Shown: piece after piece, positions 8,492-16,398 of the stretch | Numbering within the stretch: the first letter of the stretch is position 1 | Layout: every line of letters begins with the position of its first letter | DNA from: Nitrospirota bacterium | Lineage (GTDB): Bacteria; Nitrospirota; Nitrospiria; Nitrospirales; Nitrospiraceae | Assembly: GCA_030645475.1 (NCBI GenBank) | Contig: JAUSMA010000069.1 | Coordinates: forward strand, 124,001 to 188,000 | Length of the DNA: 64,000 nt | Direction: 5' to 3' | Notes under the pieces: generated by a model | What the model saw: only the letters and a program-made list of their open reading frames with translations | Told to the model about the DNA's origin: nothing | Databases searched by the model: none | Made by a program: the position numbers and the translations under genes

Positions 8492-8512
8492 GCGTACGCG
8501 CAGCCACAAGAT

Positions 8513-8552
8513 AACGGGGGCTTCTCCATGGCGGAGCAGCCCCCGTTCCCTT
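8513..8552. terminator. Bidirectional rho-independent terminator
   Basis: AACGGGGGCT (8513-8522) and AGCCCCCGTT (8538-8547) form a perfect 10-bp stem, with an inner GCTTCTCC/GGCGGAGC extension. CCCTTTTC follows on the plus strand. It lies between the convergent OmpA-family gene and the solute-binding protein gene. Confidence 0.8.
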
Positions 8553-8565
8553 TTCAGTCTATCCT

Positions 8566-9810
8566 CTATAACTTGCAGATATTCTGCTCAATCGTCCCCG
8601 CAGCCAGATCGCCGGCAACAGTGGCCAGTATCTTGTAGTGGCCCAGCCCTAGCTCCTTCCCGAACGCCTCCCCCACGAGCACATCTTGCATATGTTGATG
8701 GTCCCACGCGCGGAAGGACGATGGGCCCACTTTCAACCCATCGAATTGATGTCCCTCTAGAGCCTTGATCAAGGCGGCGGTTTCTGTTGTCCCGGCCCGT
8801 TGGATCGCCTCCAGGATCTGCGTCATCGCCGCATACCCGAGATAACAACGCGACGTCGGGGTATGGTTGTACTTGTCGATCACGCCCTGGATGAACCGTC
8901 TCGAGCTATCCCTGTCGATCTTGGGATCCCAGATCAATCCCCAAATGCCCGCATTGTTGGCATAACCCAACGGGCGACCGATCTGTTCGCCGGCGATCAT
9001 GCCACCCACGCCGATCTTTTCTTTGGCCAACTCTAACTTGGTATAGGCTTTGAGCGCATGTACCAGATCCCATCCATAGAGATTCACAATGATCGCCGTG
9101 GGGTTCTTGGCCTTCGCCTCGGCAAAAGCCGATACAAAATCGGTCGAGCCGAATGGCGTGACCGTCTCTCCGACGAAATCGACAGCAAGGGACTTGCCTG
9201 CCTCCAGCATTGCCTGGGCCGCCGCCTTGCCATCGACCGTGGCAGCCGTGATCATGTACCAGCGAGTCCCGTAGGCTTTTGCAATGTGTGGTGAGACAGC
9301 CTGTGCCATCATCCTTGCATTGGGCATGAACATGAAGGTCTGTCGGTTACAGGCCGCTCCCGTCAGCTCGGGAATGTGCGCACCAGTTACCATGAACAGC
9401 GTATTTTCCTTCTGCGCCAGGGCGCTGACGGCGAGCGCACAGTCCCCGTTGAAGGTGCCCATCAGCACATCGACTCGGTCCTCTTTGATGAACTTCGTCG
9501 CCACTTTTACGGCAGTTTCCGGATTCGACGCATCATCCGCTTCGAGGATGACGACCGGCCGGCCCAGCACACCACCCTTCTTGTTGAAGAGATCCACGGC
9601 CACGTTGGCGCCATGGACATCGTGAATTGACGATGTTTTGTAGGGGCTCGACAATGGATCGAGTATGCCGATCTTGATCGGCTCACCCGTGGCGGCAAGA
9701 CTCGCCCTCCCCGTAAGCCCCATCACTTGTCCGATCAGGTCTCCGAACACCAAGGCACCACCGGTTGCTGCGGAAAGTTGTAAAAACCGTCTGCGTGAAA
9801 ATTCGGTCAT
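8566..9810 (-). CDS. Tat-exported ABC-type solute-binding protein, urea/branched-chain amino acid class
   Basis: 414 residues. A twin-arginine signal (SRRRFLQLSAATGGALVFG) opens the protein. A type I periplasmic-binding fold follows (IKIGILDPLSSPYKTSSIHD, GRPVVILEADDASNP, DVLMGTFNGDCALAVSALA), resembling the Peripla_BP_5/6 family that includes LivK, FmdD and UrtA. No permease or ATPase gene is nearby, so it is an orphan receptor, or its transporter is elsewhere. It is the last gene of the sigma-54 cassette, 60 bases after the PNPOx-like gene. The Tat signal suggests export after folding or cofactor loading. The ligand cannot be read from sequence. Confidence 0.88.
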   Translation of the reverse strand: MTEFSRRRFLQLSAATGGALVFGDLIGQVMGLTGRASLAATGEPIKIGILDPLSSPYKTSSIHDVHGANVAVDLFNKKGGVLGRPVVILEADDASNPETAVKVATKFIKEDRVDVLMGTFNGDCALAVSALAQKENTLFMVTGAHIPELTGAACNRQTFMFMPNARMMAQAVSPHIAKAYGTRWYMITAATVDGKAAAQAMLEAGKSLAVDFVGETVTPFGSTDFVSAFAEAKAKNPTAIIVNLYGWDLVHALKAYTKLELAKEKIGVGGMIAGEQIGRPLGYANNAGIWGLIWDPKIDRDSSRRFIQGVIDKYNHTPTSRCYLGYAAMTQILEAIQRAGTTETAALIKALEGHQFDGLKVGPSSFRAWDHQHMQDVLVGEAFGKELGLGHYKILATVAGDLAAGTIEQNICKL

Positions 9811-9869
9811 CGGTCCCTCCTTTTATCGGACAACCTGCTCGTGCTGTTTCCGCTCGCGGCAGAATGCCA

Positions 9870-10469
9870 TCACGATTTCCTTGTACGAAGTTCGGTCTCC
9901 AGTTCGGCAATACGCCTCCTCAAGGGACCGGCAAGCTCCTCGACCTCTTCCGCCGAGTAGCGCGGCGTAATGTATTTCGGGCAGTTCCAGTCGAATGAGA
10001 CCACATCGATGAAGACCAGCCGTTCCACGCTCGCCCTTATTTTGAGGTTCGTCACATGCTCGGTCAGTTCCGGATGCGCCAGGGCATCCTCGATACGGGC
10101 ATGGCCGAGAATTTTCAGCCGTTCGCGGTTCTTGTAGTCCATGAGAAATAGCGCCACCCGGTCGTTCACCGACAGGTTGCCCGTGCTTAGCAGTTGCCGA
10201 TTGCCCTTGTAGTCGGCAAAGACCAGGGTCGTCTCGTTGATCAATCGCAAAAATCCTGCAGGCCCGCCTCGATGCTGAACATACGGCCACCCGCTTTTAC
10301 TGATCGATCCCAGGTAGAAGCTGTCCCGAGTGGCAATGAATTCCGCCTCTGCTTGGCCCAGCGGGTCTTGGTCGGGGGCACCCGCAATCTTGTCTGCCTG
10401 TCCGTAATACTGGGTTTGCGCACGGCACACGGCATCCGTGAACATCAGATCGAGGTACTTCGTCGCCAT
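9870..10469 (-). CDS. Pyridoxamine 5'-phosphate oxidase-like flavin-binding protein
   Basis: 199 residues. The split-barrel core reads FIATRDSFYLGSISKSGWPY, then GPAGFLRLINETTLVFADYKGNRQ, then NDRVALFLMDY and LKILGHARIED. This matches the PNPOx-like family that binds FMN, F420 or heme. A C-terminal segment with YITPRYSAEEV resembles the usual tail of these proteins, followed by a short Arg/Glu-rich coiled coil. The start at 10469 has GGGGAGACAGG immediately before it; the upstream in-frame ATG would run into the DsrE gene. The substrate is unknown. As part of the sigma-54 cassette with DsrE, a redox or detoxification role is a reasonable guess only. Confidence 0.82.
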   Translation of the reverse strand: MATKYLDLMFTDAVCRAQTQYYGQADKIAGAPDQDPLGQAEAEFIATRDSFYLGSISKSGWPYVQHRGGPAGFLRLINETTLVFADYKGNRQLLSTGNLSVNDRVALFLMDYKNRERLKILGHARIEDALAHPELTEHVTNLKIRASVERLVFIDVVSFDWNCPKYITPRYSAEEVEELAGPLRRRIAELETELRTRKS

Positions 10470-10504
10470 CCTGTCTCCCCGTTCGGATTCTGCTCTACAA
10501 TGAT

Positions 10505-10532
10505 CAGGAGACGGCCAGAAGGCCGTCTCCTG
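10505..10532 (-). promoter_or_regulatory. Perfect 12-bp intercistronic hairpin
   Basis: CAGGAGACGGCC and GGCCGTCTCCTG flank a four-base loop (TTCT on the minus strand). It lies between the DsrE stop and the PNPOx-like start. No T run follows on the minus strand, so it is more likely an mRNA end-stabilising or partial-termination element that sets DsrE above the downstream genes than a full terminator. Confidence 0.7.
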
Positions 10533-10542
10533 GAATATCAAC

Positions 10543-10917
10543 TCAAAACACGATCGTCTGCCATCCCTCTGCGATATATCGGCGAAGGCTCAAGAGGCCT
10601 GCTGTCCCCGCCAATGCATGGTCCTTCACAATCGGGACTCCGCAAGCCTTGACGCCTTCCGTCGCTCCAAAGACCTCCGCACAACCGCATGAGGCACCTT
10701 GCACGACATCGCGCATCGCATTGTAGAGACCATTGGCCGGATGCGAGAGTTTGGTCAATTCAGCCGGCCAGCGCGTGCCGGCGCCGTTGAACACCACGGC
10801 GACTTCGTCGCCCTTCTGCTTACATTCGGACGCCAGGGCCAGCGCATTAAAGACTCGCCCAAGCGCTTCTTCAGAACCACTCTTCGGATCGGACAGAATG
10901 ATGATGGCAGTTTTCAT
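10543..10917 (-). CDS. DsrE/DsrF-like family protein
   Basis: 124 residues. The Rossmann-like start TAIIILSDPKSGSEEALGRV is followed by a middle Cys pair (GASCGCAEVFGA) and a later Cys (KACGVPIV). The fold matches the DsrE/DsrF/TusD-like family of small multimeric proteins, several of which carry persulfides on a conserved cysteine. It is the first gene behind the predicted sigma-54 promoter, with a good ribosome site (CTAAGGAG). It is followed by a strong hairpin. A sulfur-carrier role is family-based inference; no dsr, sox or tus partner is seen here. Confidence 0.85.
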   Translation of the reverse strand: MKTAIIILSDPKSGSEEALGRVFNALALASECKQKGDEVAVVFNGAGTRWPAELTKLSHPANGLYNAMRDVVQGASCGCAEVFGATEGVKACGVPIVKDHALAGTAGLLSLRRYIAEGWQTIVF

Positions 10918-10951
10918 GGATGCTCCTTAGATGGAATGAGTGCTGCGATAT

Positions 10952-10967
10952 TGCAATGCGATGGCCA
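10952..10967 (-). promoter_or_regulatory. Sigma-54 promoter (-24/-12) of the DsrE operon
   Basis: On the minus strand the sequence is TGGCCATCGCATTGCA. GG and GC are exactly 12 bases apart, as in the consensus TGGCAC-N5-TTGCA, differing only in the last two bases of the -24 element. Transcription would start near 10941, 24 bases before the DsrE ATG. The gene for a sigma-54-dependent activator lies immediately upstream. Confidence 0.8.
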
Positions 10968-11098
10968 TCGCAGTCCTGCACTACCGCAAGGCCGATGCCA
11001 GAAAGAATGACAGGCATGAAATGAGGGGAGTAAAGAGCGGTATCAACGATTTGAGGGATGTTCAGACGAGAAGATAACCAGCATAGCGATGCGATCGT

Positions 11099-11134
11099 CC
11101 CACGAGATATCGTAGCGCCACGATATTCTGTGGG
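11099..11134. promoter_or_regulatory. 36-bp palindrome, candidate activator-binding site
   Basis: CCCAC-gag-ATATCGT, six bases, ACGATAT-tct-GTGGG. Both arms match across 12 of 15 positions around a six-base centre. It lies about 175 bp upstream of the predicted sigma-54 start site, within the usual range for an enhancer bound by a sigma-54 activator. There is no T run on either strand, which argues against a terminator, although it does also lie just after the regulator stop codon. The remaining bases 10968-11098 hold nothing else that I can recognise except a small GCAT-AGCG-ATGC dyad. Confidence 0.6.
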
Positions 11135-11156
11135 ATGAGGGCAGGGATCGATATGC

Positions 11157-12728
11157 TTAGGTGAGACGGGGCTTCTTAATGCCGAGCTTATTCATGCGAG
11201 AGCGGAGGGTGTTGGGATGGAGATCCAGCCGAGTGGCGGCACCCTGCTTCCCTTCAATGACCCAGTTGACATCCTGTAGGACATGGAGGAGATGCGCCCG
11301 TTCGACTTCTTCCATGGTTCCCTCGCGATGTGAGGGTGCAGGGGCCGCATGGAGGAATGCGTCATCGATCTGCAGCATCGGCCCGTTCGCGAGAATCGTG
11401 GCCCGTTCGATCACATTTTCCAGCTCACGGATGTTGCCGGGCCATGAATAGGTCATCAGACGGTCCATGGTCGCGTGAGACACACCGTCAAATCGCTTGC
11501 CAAGTTTGGTTGAAAACTTTGCGATGAAGTGGCTGACCAAGGACGGAATGTCAGCGGCACGGGCAGAGAGGGGTGGCACCTCGATCGGAAACACATTCAG
11601 CCGGTAGAGGAGATCGGCCCGGAAGGAACCGGCCTTCACCGCTGCATGCAGGTCACGATTAGTCGCTGCGATCACCCGCACATCGATTTTCGTCGAATGA
11701 CCGCTGCCGACCCGTTCGAATTCTCGCTCCTGCAACACCCGCAGAAGTTTCACCTGCGCATCCAGCGGGAGTTCTCCCACTTCGTCCAGAAAGATCGTCC
11801 CTCCATCCGCCAGCTCAAACCTGCCGATGCGGCGCTGTAATGCCCCGGTAAACGATCCCTTCTCATGTCCGAAGAGTTCGCTTTCGAGAAGATTGGCGGG
11901 GATTGCGCCGCAGTTCACCTTCACAAGGGAGCGAGCCCTGCGCGGGCTCATGTGGTGAATCGCCCTGGCGATCAGTTCCTTGCCCGTCCCGGTATCTCCA
12001 CGGATGAGGACCGTTGAGTCGGTGGGTGCGACCTGTTCGATCGATCGCAGTACGGCCTTGATACTCTGGCTCTCGCCGATGATCTCTTCAAAGTTATGCT
12101 CGAGTTTGATCTCTTCGCGAAGGTAGAGATTCTCGGCGTGAAGCCGATCTTTGAGCTGTTGAACTTCCGTAAACAACTGCGCGTTCTTGATCGCAATTGC
12201 GGCCTCATTGGCAAAGACGGCCAATCGCTCGAACTCCTCTCCGCTCAGCGGCCGACGTCCGAACATTGCGATGACGCCGAGCAGTTCCCAGCGGAACTTC
12301 AGCGGGTGGCCGGCAAAGGAGCGGAGCTCGTTGTCGATCATCCATTGCTTATTCGGAAGTCGATCGTCGCCGAGTACGTCGTTCGTAAAAATGGCGCCGG
12401 ATCCTTGCGCGATTTTCCCGATCTTCAATGCGCCAAGCGGAATGCGTCGATATTCCCCTTTGAGATTGGTGTAGAGCCCGGCGCTCGCTTCAAGATGCAG
12501 GCAGCGGCTCCGGTTCGCACAGTCGGCCGCTTTGTAACAGTCGGCACAGAGATCGCCGGGACCTAAGAGCCAGATGCGGGCGAAGGCCGCATCCAGCTCC
12601 TCCACCAACCCCTGCGTGATCGTGGCCAGTACGACTTGGAGGTCGAGACTCGACGCCATCTGGAGTGTGATCCGCTCCAACACGTCGGGAGATTGGGAAG
12701 GAGGAGTCGAGGGGGGAACGGTGTTCAT
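11157..12728 (-). CDS. Sigma-54-dependent transcriptional activator with GAF sensor
   Basis: 523 residues. A GAF domain (about residues 20-195) carries a four-cysteine cluster at residues 61, 64, 70 and 76 (CADC, then ADC and SRCLHLEASAG). The central AAA+ domain has Walker A GDTGTGKE, the sigma-54 contact loop in the variant form GSFTGA, Walker B IFLDEVGELP and the arginine region FRADLLYRLNVFPIEVPPL. A Fis-type helix-turn-helix ends the protein (GAATRLDLHPNTLRSRMNKL). The layout resembles NorR/FhlA-type activators that sense a small molecule through GAF rather than phosphorylation. The gene lies directly upstream of a sigma-54 promoter on the same strand. The closing base pairs of a hairpin include its own ribosome site. 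Confidence 0.93.
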   Translation of the reverse strand: MNTVPPSTPPSQSPDVLERITLQMASSLDLQVVLATITQGLVEELDAAFARIWLLGPGDLCADCYKAADCANRSRCLHLEASAGLYTNLKGEYRRIPLGALKIGKIAQGSGAIFTNDVLGDDRLPNKQWMIDNELRSFAGHPLKFRWELLGVIAMFGRRPLSGEEFERLAVFANEAAIAIKNAQLFTEVQQLKDRLHAENLYLREEIKLEHNFEEIIGESQSIKAVLRSIEQVAPTDSTVLIRGDTGTGKELIARAIHHMSPRRARSLVKVNCGAIPANLLESELFGHEKGSFTGALQRRIGRFELADGGTIFLDEVGELPLDAQVKLLRVLQEREFERVGSGHSTKIDVRVIAATNRDLHAAVKAGSFRADLLYRLNVFPIEVPPLSARAADIPSLVSHFIAKFSTKLGKRFDGVSHATMDRLMTYSWPGNIRELENVIERATILANGPMLQIDDAFLHAAPAPSHREGTMEEVERAHLLHVLQDVNWVIEGKQGAATRLDLHPNTLRSRMNKLGIKKPRLT

Positions 12729-12736
12729 CCTGTTAT

Positions 12737-12765
12737 CTCCGAGCCGGCAATCAGCCGGCTCGGAG
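12737..12765 (-). promoter_or_regulatory. Perfect 12-bp hairpin covering the activator's ribosome site
   Basis: CTCCGAGCCGGC and GCCGGCTCGGAG flank a five-base loop. On the minus strand the last four bases of the 3' arm are GGAG, eight bases before the ATG of the activator gene. The stem therefore contains the apparent Shine-Dalgarno sequence. It also separates the HEAT-repeat gene from the activator gene, which are only 49 bases apart. Confidence 0.65.
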
Positions 12766-12777
12766 GACGATAAGCAC

Positions 12778-13866
12778 CTAACCGAAGATTGTCAACGAAC
12801 TGAATTGATCCCAGGTGTCGCACTGCTTGATCGACCAAAATACCGCTTCCTTGAGTTTCTTCAGCTGCATATTGTCAGGATCCCGCATGGCTTGGAGCTT
12901 TTTATCGAGATCGTATAGCGGTTGGATCGACCGTTTGTCGGGAATCTTGCCCAACGACCAGGCCACTTCCGTCAGCACAGACCAGTCGGTTTTGGAGTCC
13001 TTCAACCTGGCCAACAATGGTGGCACGACCGAGGCATCGCCGTGCAGACCGCCAAGTTGCCCCAGCCCCTTGGCTGCCGCAGCTTGCACCTCAAGGTCCG
13101 TTGACGTGTTCATGATTTCGACCAGCAGAGGGATCCCCTCCCTCCCGAGATTGCCCATTGCGGCCAAGGCCTGTTTCGCCAAGTCTCTATCTTGAAGCGC
13201 CTGCTTCAATCTGGGCAAAGCCTCGTCAGCCTGCATTTCTCCAAGCAACGAGATAATCTTGACCTTGCGCGCCTGGTTGGTCTCCGCAGAATCCAAGAGC
13301 TTCAGTAGCCGATCCGGTTGCCCCCACTCCGCCGTCAACAGAAGGGGAAACTCGTATTTTTCTAATCCGTCGGTGAGTTTCTTGATGGCGTAGGCGCCCG
13401 GTTCTTCGGCTTGCGCGGATTGGGCTGCTGTGACCGCATCGTCAAAATCGGTCCGTACCTCCCGTTGCCATTTGACCTTCATGTCCCCCAACAGATAGGT
13501 CAGCTGGCAGGCCGGTCCTTTCCAGAGCCTCGACGGCGCATCGGGTAAATCTGCATCACCACCGGCTGCGGTGGTCCCTTCCCAGGTCTTCCGCTGTTCG
13601 CATTTCACCTTAAACACCGCGTCATGGGGCTTCGTGCGATCCTGCACTATGGTGTAGCCCAGTTCTCCGAGGCGGCGCGAGGCAATCTCGACGATCGGTC
13701 CCGCATCGACGGCGCCTTTTTCGGTGAGGGCCATAGCATCGACCAGCACCGTCTGGACCTTGGCAAGTTGTGCCTTCTGATCTGCCGTAAAGTAATCTCG
13801 GTAGGCCCATGACGGACTTGGCAGGAGTATGAACGCACAGGCCAGAGAGAGGAGACATGCTCGCAT
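12778..13866 (-). CDS. Secreted HEAT-repeat protein
   Basis: 362 residues. A signal peptide (MRACLLSLACAFILLPSPSWA) is followed by about 140 residues of a domain I do not recognise, with one YTIVQDRTKPHDAVFKVKC strand. Four to five HEAT-like repeats follow from about residue 190 (LLGEMQADEALPRLKQAL, AMGNLGREGIPLLVEIM, GLGQLGGLHGDASVVPPLL, SLGKIPDKRSIQPL). HEAT repeats form protein-binding solenoids; this one should be periplasmic. The start at 13866 has GGAGGTG just before it and gives the signal peptide; the longer upstream frame is not supported. It probably shares a transcript with the sigma-54 activator gene. Confidence 0.82.
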   Translation of the reverse strand: MRACLLSLACAFILLPSPSWAYRDYFTADQKAQLAKVQTVLVDAMALTEKGAVDAGPIVEIASRRLGELGYTIVQDRTKPHDAVFKVKCEQRKTWEGTTAAGGDADLPDAPSRLWKGPACQLTYLLGDMKVKWQREVRTDFDDAVTAAQSAQAEEPGAYAIKKLTDGLEKYEFPLLLTAEWGQPDRLLKLLDSAETNQARKVKIISLLGEMQADEALPRLKQALQDRDLAKQALAAMGNLGREGIPLLVEIMNTSTDLEVQAAAAKGLGQLGGLHGDASVVPPLLARLKDSKTDWSVLTEVAWSLGKIPDKRSIQPLYDLDKKLQAMRDPDNMQLKKLKEAVFWSIKQCDTWDQFSSLTIFG

Positions 13867-14117
13867 CAGGCACCTCCTTACAGGGACAGTAGCCTCACCG
13901 GAGGCATTGAACAAGCCGGAGGCTGGAACTCCACCATACATCCAGCACATTATAACCCCCATAGAGAGGAGGGTGCTACCACGCGTTGTCTCGAAGCAAC
14001 GAGCAGGTATTGGCAGGGGAGAGTGGCGATGAAGGGTCTGCCGTCCATCCTCTGTTCCTATTCGTTCTTGCAGCAATCAAGGCCGGTGCCAGAAGCGCCC
14101 TCCCCCAGGAGTATGGG

Positions 14118-14147
14118 TTGACAGTAGGCGGTATCCAACGGTACAAA
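14118..14147 (+). promoter_or_regulatory. Predicted sigma-70 promoter upstream of tRNA-Leu(UAG)
   Basis: A perfect TTGACA and TACAAA are separated by 18 bases, about 70 bases upstream of the tRNA. A small hairpin GCTGGAG-CCGA-CTCCAGC (14189-14206) lies just before the tRNA. The rest of the 13867-14218 gap holds no credible gene; the open frame that runs into the tRNA is not coding-like. Confidence 0.45.
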
Positions 14148-14218
14148 AGACTGACGCTATTGAGTCATTTCGCTTGTGTGCTCATCATGCTGGAGCCGAC
14201 TCCAGCGGACTTCACTAT

Positions 14219-14301
14219 GCGAGCGTGGCGAAACTGGCAGACGCGCGAGACTTAGGATCTCGTGGGTAACCGTGGGGGTTCAAGTCCCTCCGCTCGCACC
14301 A
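14219..14301 (+). tRNA. tRNA-Leu (anticodon UAG)
   Basis: The acceptor arm GCGAGCG pairs with CGCTCGC, followed by A and an encoded CCA. The anticodon stem CGAGA/TCTCG closes the loop CTTAGGA, giving UAG (reads CUA/CUN). There is a long variable arm as expected for Leu, and the T arm contains GTTCAAGTC. It lies directly upstream of tig. Confidence 0.97.
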
Positions 14302-14370
14302 AACCATGGACGGCTCGACGGTCCAGTGACACCTGTAAGCCTTCTTACAAGATAAAGGGTAGTACCAGCT

Positions 14371-15681
14371 ATGAAAATGGAAGTGACCGAACTAGGACCG
14401 ATGAAACGCGCCCTCAAGATCGAGGTGCCGGCCGATGAGGTCACGCAACGGTTTGCTCGTGCGTACGTTGAGTTGAACCGCCAGGTCAACATCCCGGGAT
14501 TTCGTCCAGGCAAGGCCCCCCTGGCTTTATTGGAGAAGCGCTATTCCAAATCCGTGGAAGAGGATGTGATACGAAGCCTCGTGCCGGATTTCTACGACAA
14601 GGCTGTTCGCCAAGCTGGTATTGTGCCGGTCCTCGTTGAAATTCCCCCGTTGGATCGGGTCAAGATTAAGAGAGACGAGCCGTTCACCTTTACCGCGACC
14701 GTCGAGATCAAGCCAACCATCGAGTTGCGAGACTATAAGGCGCCGAGCCCGATTTCGCTCAAGCCGGACAAGCGAACCGTCACCGACGAACAGCTCGACC
14801 GAGGACTTGAGGTGTTGCGCGAGCAACAGGCACGCTTGGAAGCCGCACCAGCCGGCCATGCCATCGTGGATGGAGACTATATTGTGCTGGACGTGCAAGG
14901 CACGCTCGATGGAGCCCCGTTGGACGGAACGAAGAAGGACGGGCAACTCCACAAGGTGGGTTCGAAGGCGTCCGTCTTGGGACTGGAAATCGATTCGCAT
15001 GTCGTGGGGAAGAAAGAGGCGGATGTGCTCGAAATATCCCAGCCCTATCCGGCCAGTCATCCGGACCCACGTGTCGCCGGCAAAACAGTCCTATTCACGT
15101 TGACGGTCAGATCCGTCAAAGAAAAGAAGCTGCCGGTCTTGGACGATGAATTTGCCAAAGACTGCGGCCCCTACACCACGCTTCAGGAAATCAAAGATAA
15201 ACTGCGGGGCGGGATGGAACAGGCGCTGAAGCGAGAGATCGAGGATACCTATAAAGATACGATCATTAAACGGCTTGCGGAGACCCACCACTTCGATCTT
15301 CCGGAGACCCTCGTTGAGCGTGAGCTGGAAGCCATCATCCGCCAGCACGTGCAGCAGCAGGAACGAAAAGGCGCTGCCCCGGAAGCGCCCAGTGCGGAAG
15401 CTGTCACGGCTCTTCGCCAGGAGCATCGCGACGAAGCGGCGCGCCGCGTGAAGCTCGGACTCGTGCTGGAAGCCATTGCCGAAAAAGAAGGGCTGACGGT
15501 CACTCAGGACGATCTCAATGCAGAGATCATGCGGCTGGCGTCGGAGCTCAAAATGCCGCCTGCCGATCTCGTCAAGATGGTCAAAGCCGGCGGACAAGAG
15601 TCGATCGACGAATTACGCGCAAGGATTTTAGCGGATAAAGCTCTGGATTTTGTGTACCGCAATGCGGTGATTCAGGGATAG
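14371..15681 (+). CDS. tig: Trigger factor, ribosome-associated chaperone
   Basis: 436 residues, full length. The N-terminal ribosome-binding domain has the signature FRPGKAP (about residue 49). A PPIase-like middle domain follows ([17 protein letters not shown]). The C-terminal domain has the long helical arms typical of the family. It binds nascent chains at the ribosome exit tunnel. It is first in the conserved tig-clpP-clpX cluster, with 67 bases to clpP. The ribosome site is AAAGGGTAG. No unusual feature was noticed. Confidence 0.97.
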   Translation: MKMEVTELGPMKRALKIEVPADEVTQRFARAYVELNRQVNIPGFRPGKAPLALLEKRYSKSVEEDVIRSLVPDFYDKAVRQAGIVPVLVEIPPLDRVKIKRDEPFTFTATVEIKPTIELRDYKAPSPISLKPDKRTVTDEQLDRGLEVLREQQARLEAAPAGHAIVDGDYIVLDVQGTLDGAPLDGTKKDGQLHKVGSKASVLGLEIDSHVVGKKEADVLEISQPYPASHPDPRVAGKTVLFTLTVRSVKEKKLPVLDDEFAKDCGPYTTLQEIKDKLRGGMEQALKREIEDTYKDTIIKRLAETHHFDLPETLVERELEAIIRQHVQQQERKGAAPEAPSAEAVTALRQEHRDEAARRVKLGLVLEAIAEKEGLTVTQDDLNAEIMRLASELKMPPADLVKMVKAGGQESIDELRARILADKALDFVYRNAVIQG

Positions 15682-15748
15682 CACCGAGGTTCAGGGCAGA
15701 TCTTGTATCTCGGTTTCAATAGGCTGTAAGCGGAAAGGAACGACAGGC

Positions 15749-16384
15749 ATGCTGGTTCCCATTGTAATCGAAACGACGAACCGGGGCGAACGCGCCTACG
15801 ATATTTATTCCCGGCTCTTAAAAGATCGGATTATTTTCCTCGGTGCGCCAATTGACGATGTCTTTGCCAACCTGATTATTGCCCAGCTCCTGTTCCTCGA
15901 AGCGGAGGATCCTGAAAAAGATATCAATCTCTACGTCAACTCCCCCGGTGGAAGCGTCACGGCGGGATTGGGCATTTACGACACCATGCAGTATGTGAAA
16001 CCCCCGATCAACACCATTTGCCTGGGCCAGGCCGCCAGTATGGGGGCATTTTTGCTGACCGCGGGAACGAAGGGCAAGCGATTTGCGTTGCCGAATGCGC
16101 GGGTCATGATTCACCAGCCTATGGGCGGATTTTCCGGGCAAGCCACTGAAATCGACATTCATGCCAGGGAAATTTTGAAAATCCGCGAACGACTCAATGA
16201 GATTATGGCTAAACATACCGGCCAACCTTTGGAGAAAATCGCGCAGGACACCGAACGGGACTATTTCCTGTCCGCAGAAGAAGCCAAGCAGTACGGCCTC
16301 ATCGATGAAGTCATTTCGCGGCCACCGAAGATTCTCAAGGCCGTCAGTGGCGATGCAGGAAAAGACGGGGCGAAGGACAAGTAA
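15749..16384 (+). CDS. clpP: ATP-dependent Clp protease proteolytic subunit
   Basis: 211 residues. The catalytic Ser lies in [11 protein letters not shown] and the catalytic His in [15 protein letters not shown], with the Asp further on (QDTERDYF). The N-terminal start [20 protein letters not shown] is typical. ClpP forms a double heptamer that degrades proteins unfolded by ClpX or ClpA. The C-terminal tail after [12 protein letters not shown] is slightly extended and lysine-rich (GKDGAKDK). The ribosome site is GGAAAGGA. clpX follows after 14 bases. Confidence 0.98.
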   Translation: MLVPIVIETTNRGERAYDIYSRLLKDRIIFLGAPIDDVFANLIIAQLLFLEAEDPEKDINLYVNSPGGSVTAGLGIYDTMQYVKPPINTICLGQAASMGAFLLTAGTKGKRFALPNARVMIHQPMGGFSGQATEIDIHAREILKIRERLNEIMAKHTGQPLEKIAQDTERDYFLSAEEAKQYGLIDEVISRPPKILKAVSGDAGKDGAKDK

Positions 16385-16398
16385 CCGGGGGAGGACGC

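Noticed and set aside
8566-9810. Urea transporter UrtA as a specific call for the solute-binding protein
   Set aside because: No urtBCDE or urease gene is near and the ligand residues cannot be verified by eye, so only the family was assigned.
13986-14255. 89-aa frame upstream of and into tRNA-Leu(UAG)
   Set aside because: It overlaps the tRNA and has no ribosome site or coding-like composition.
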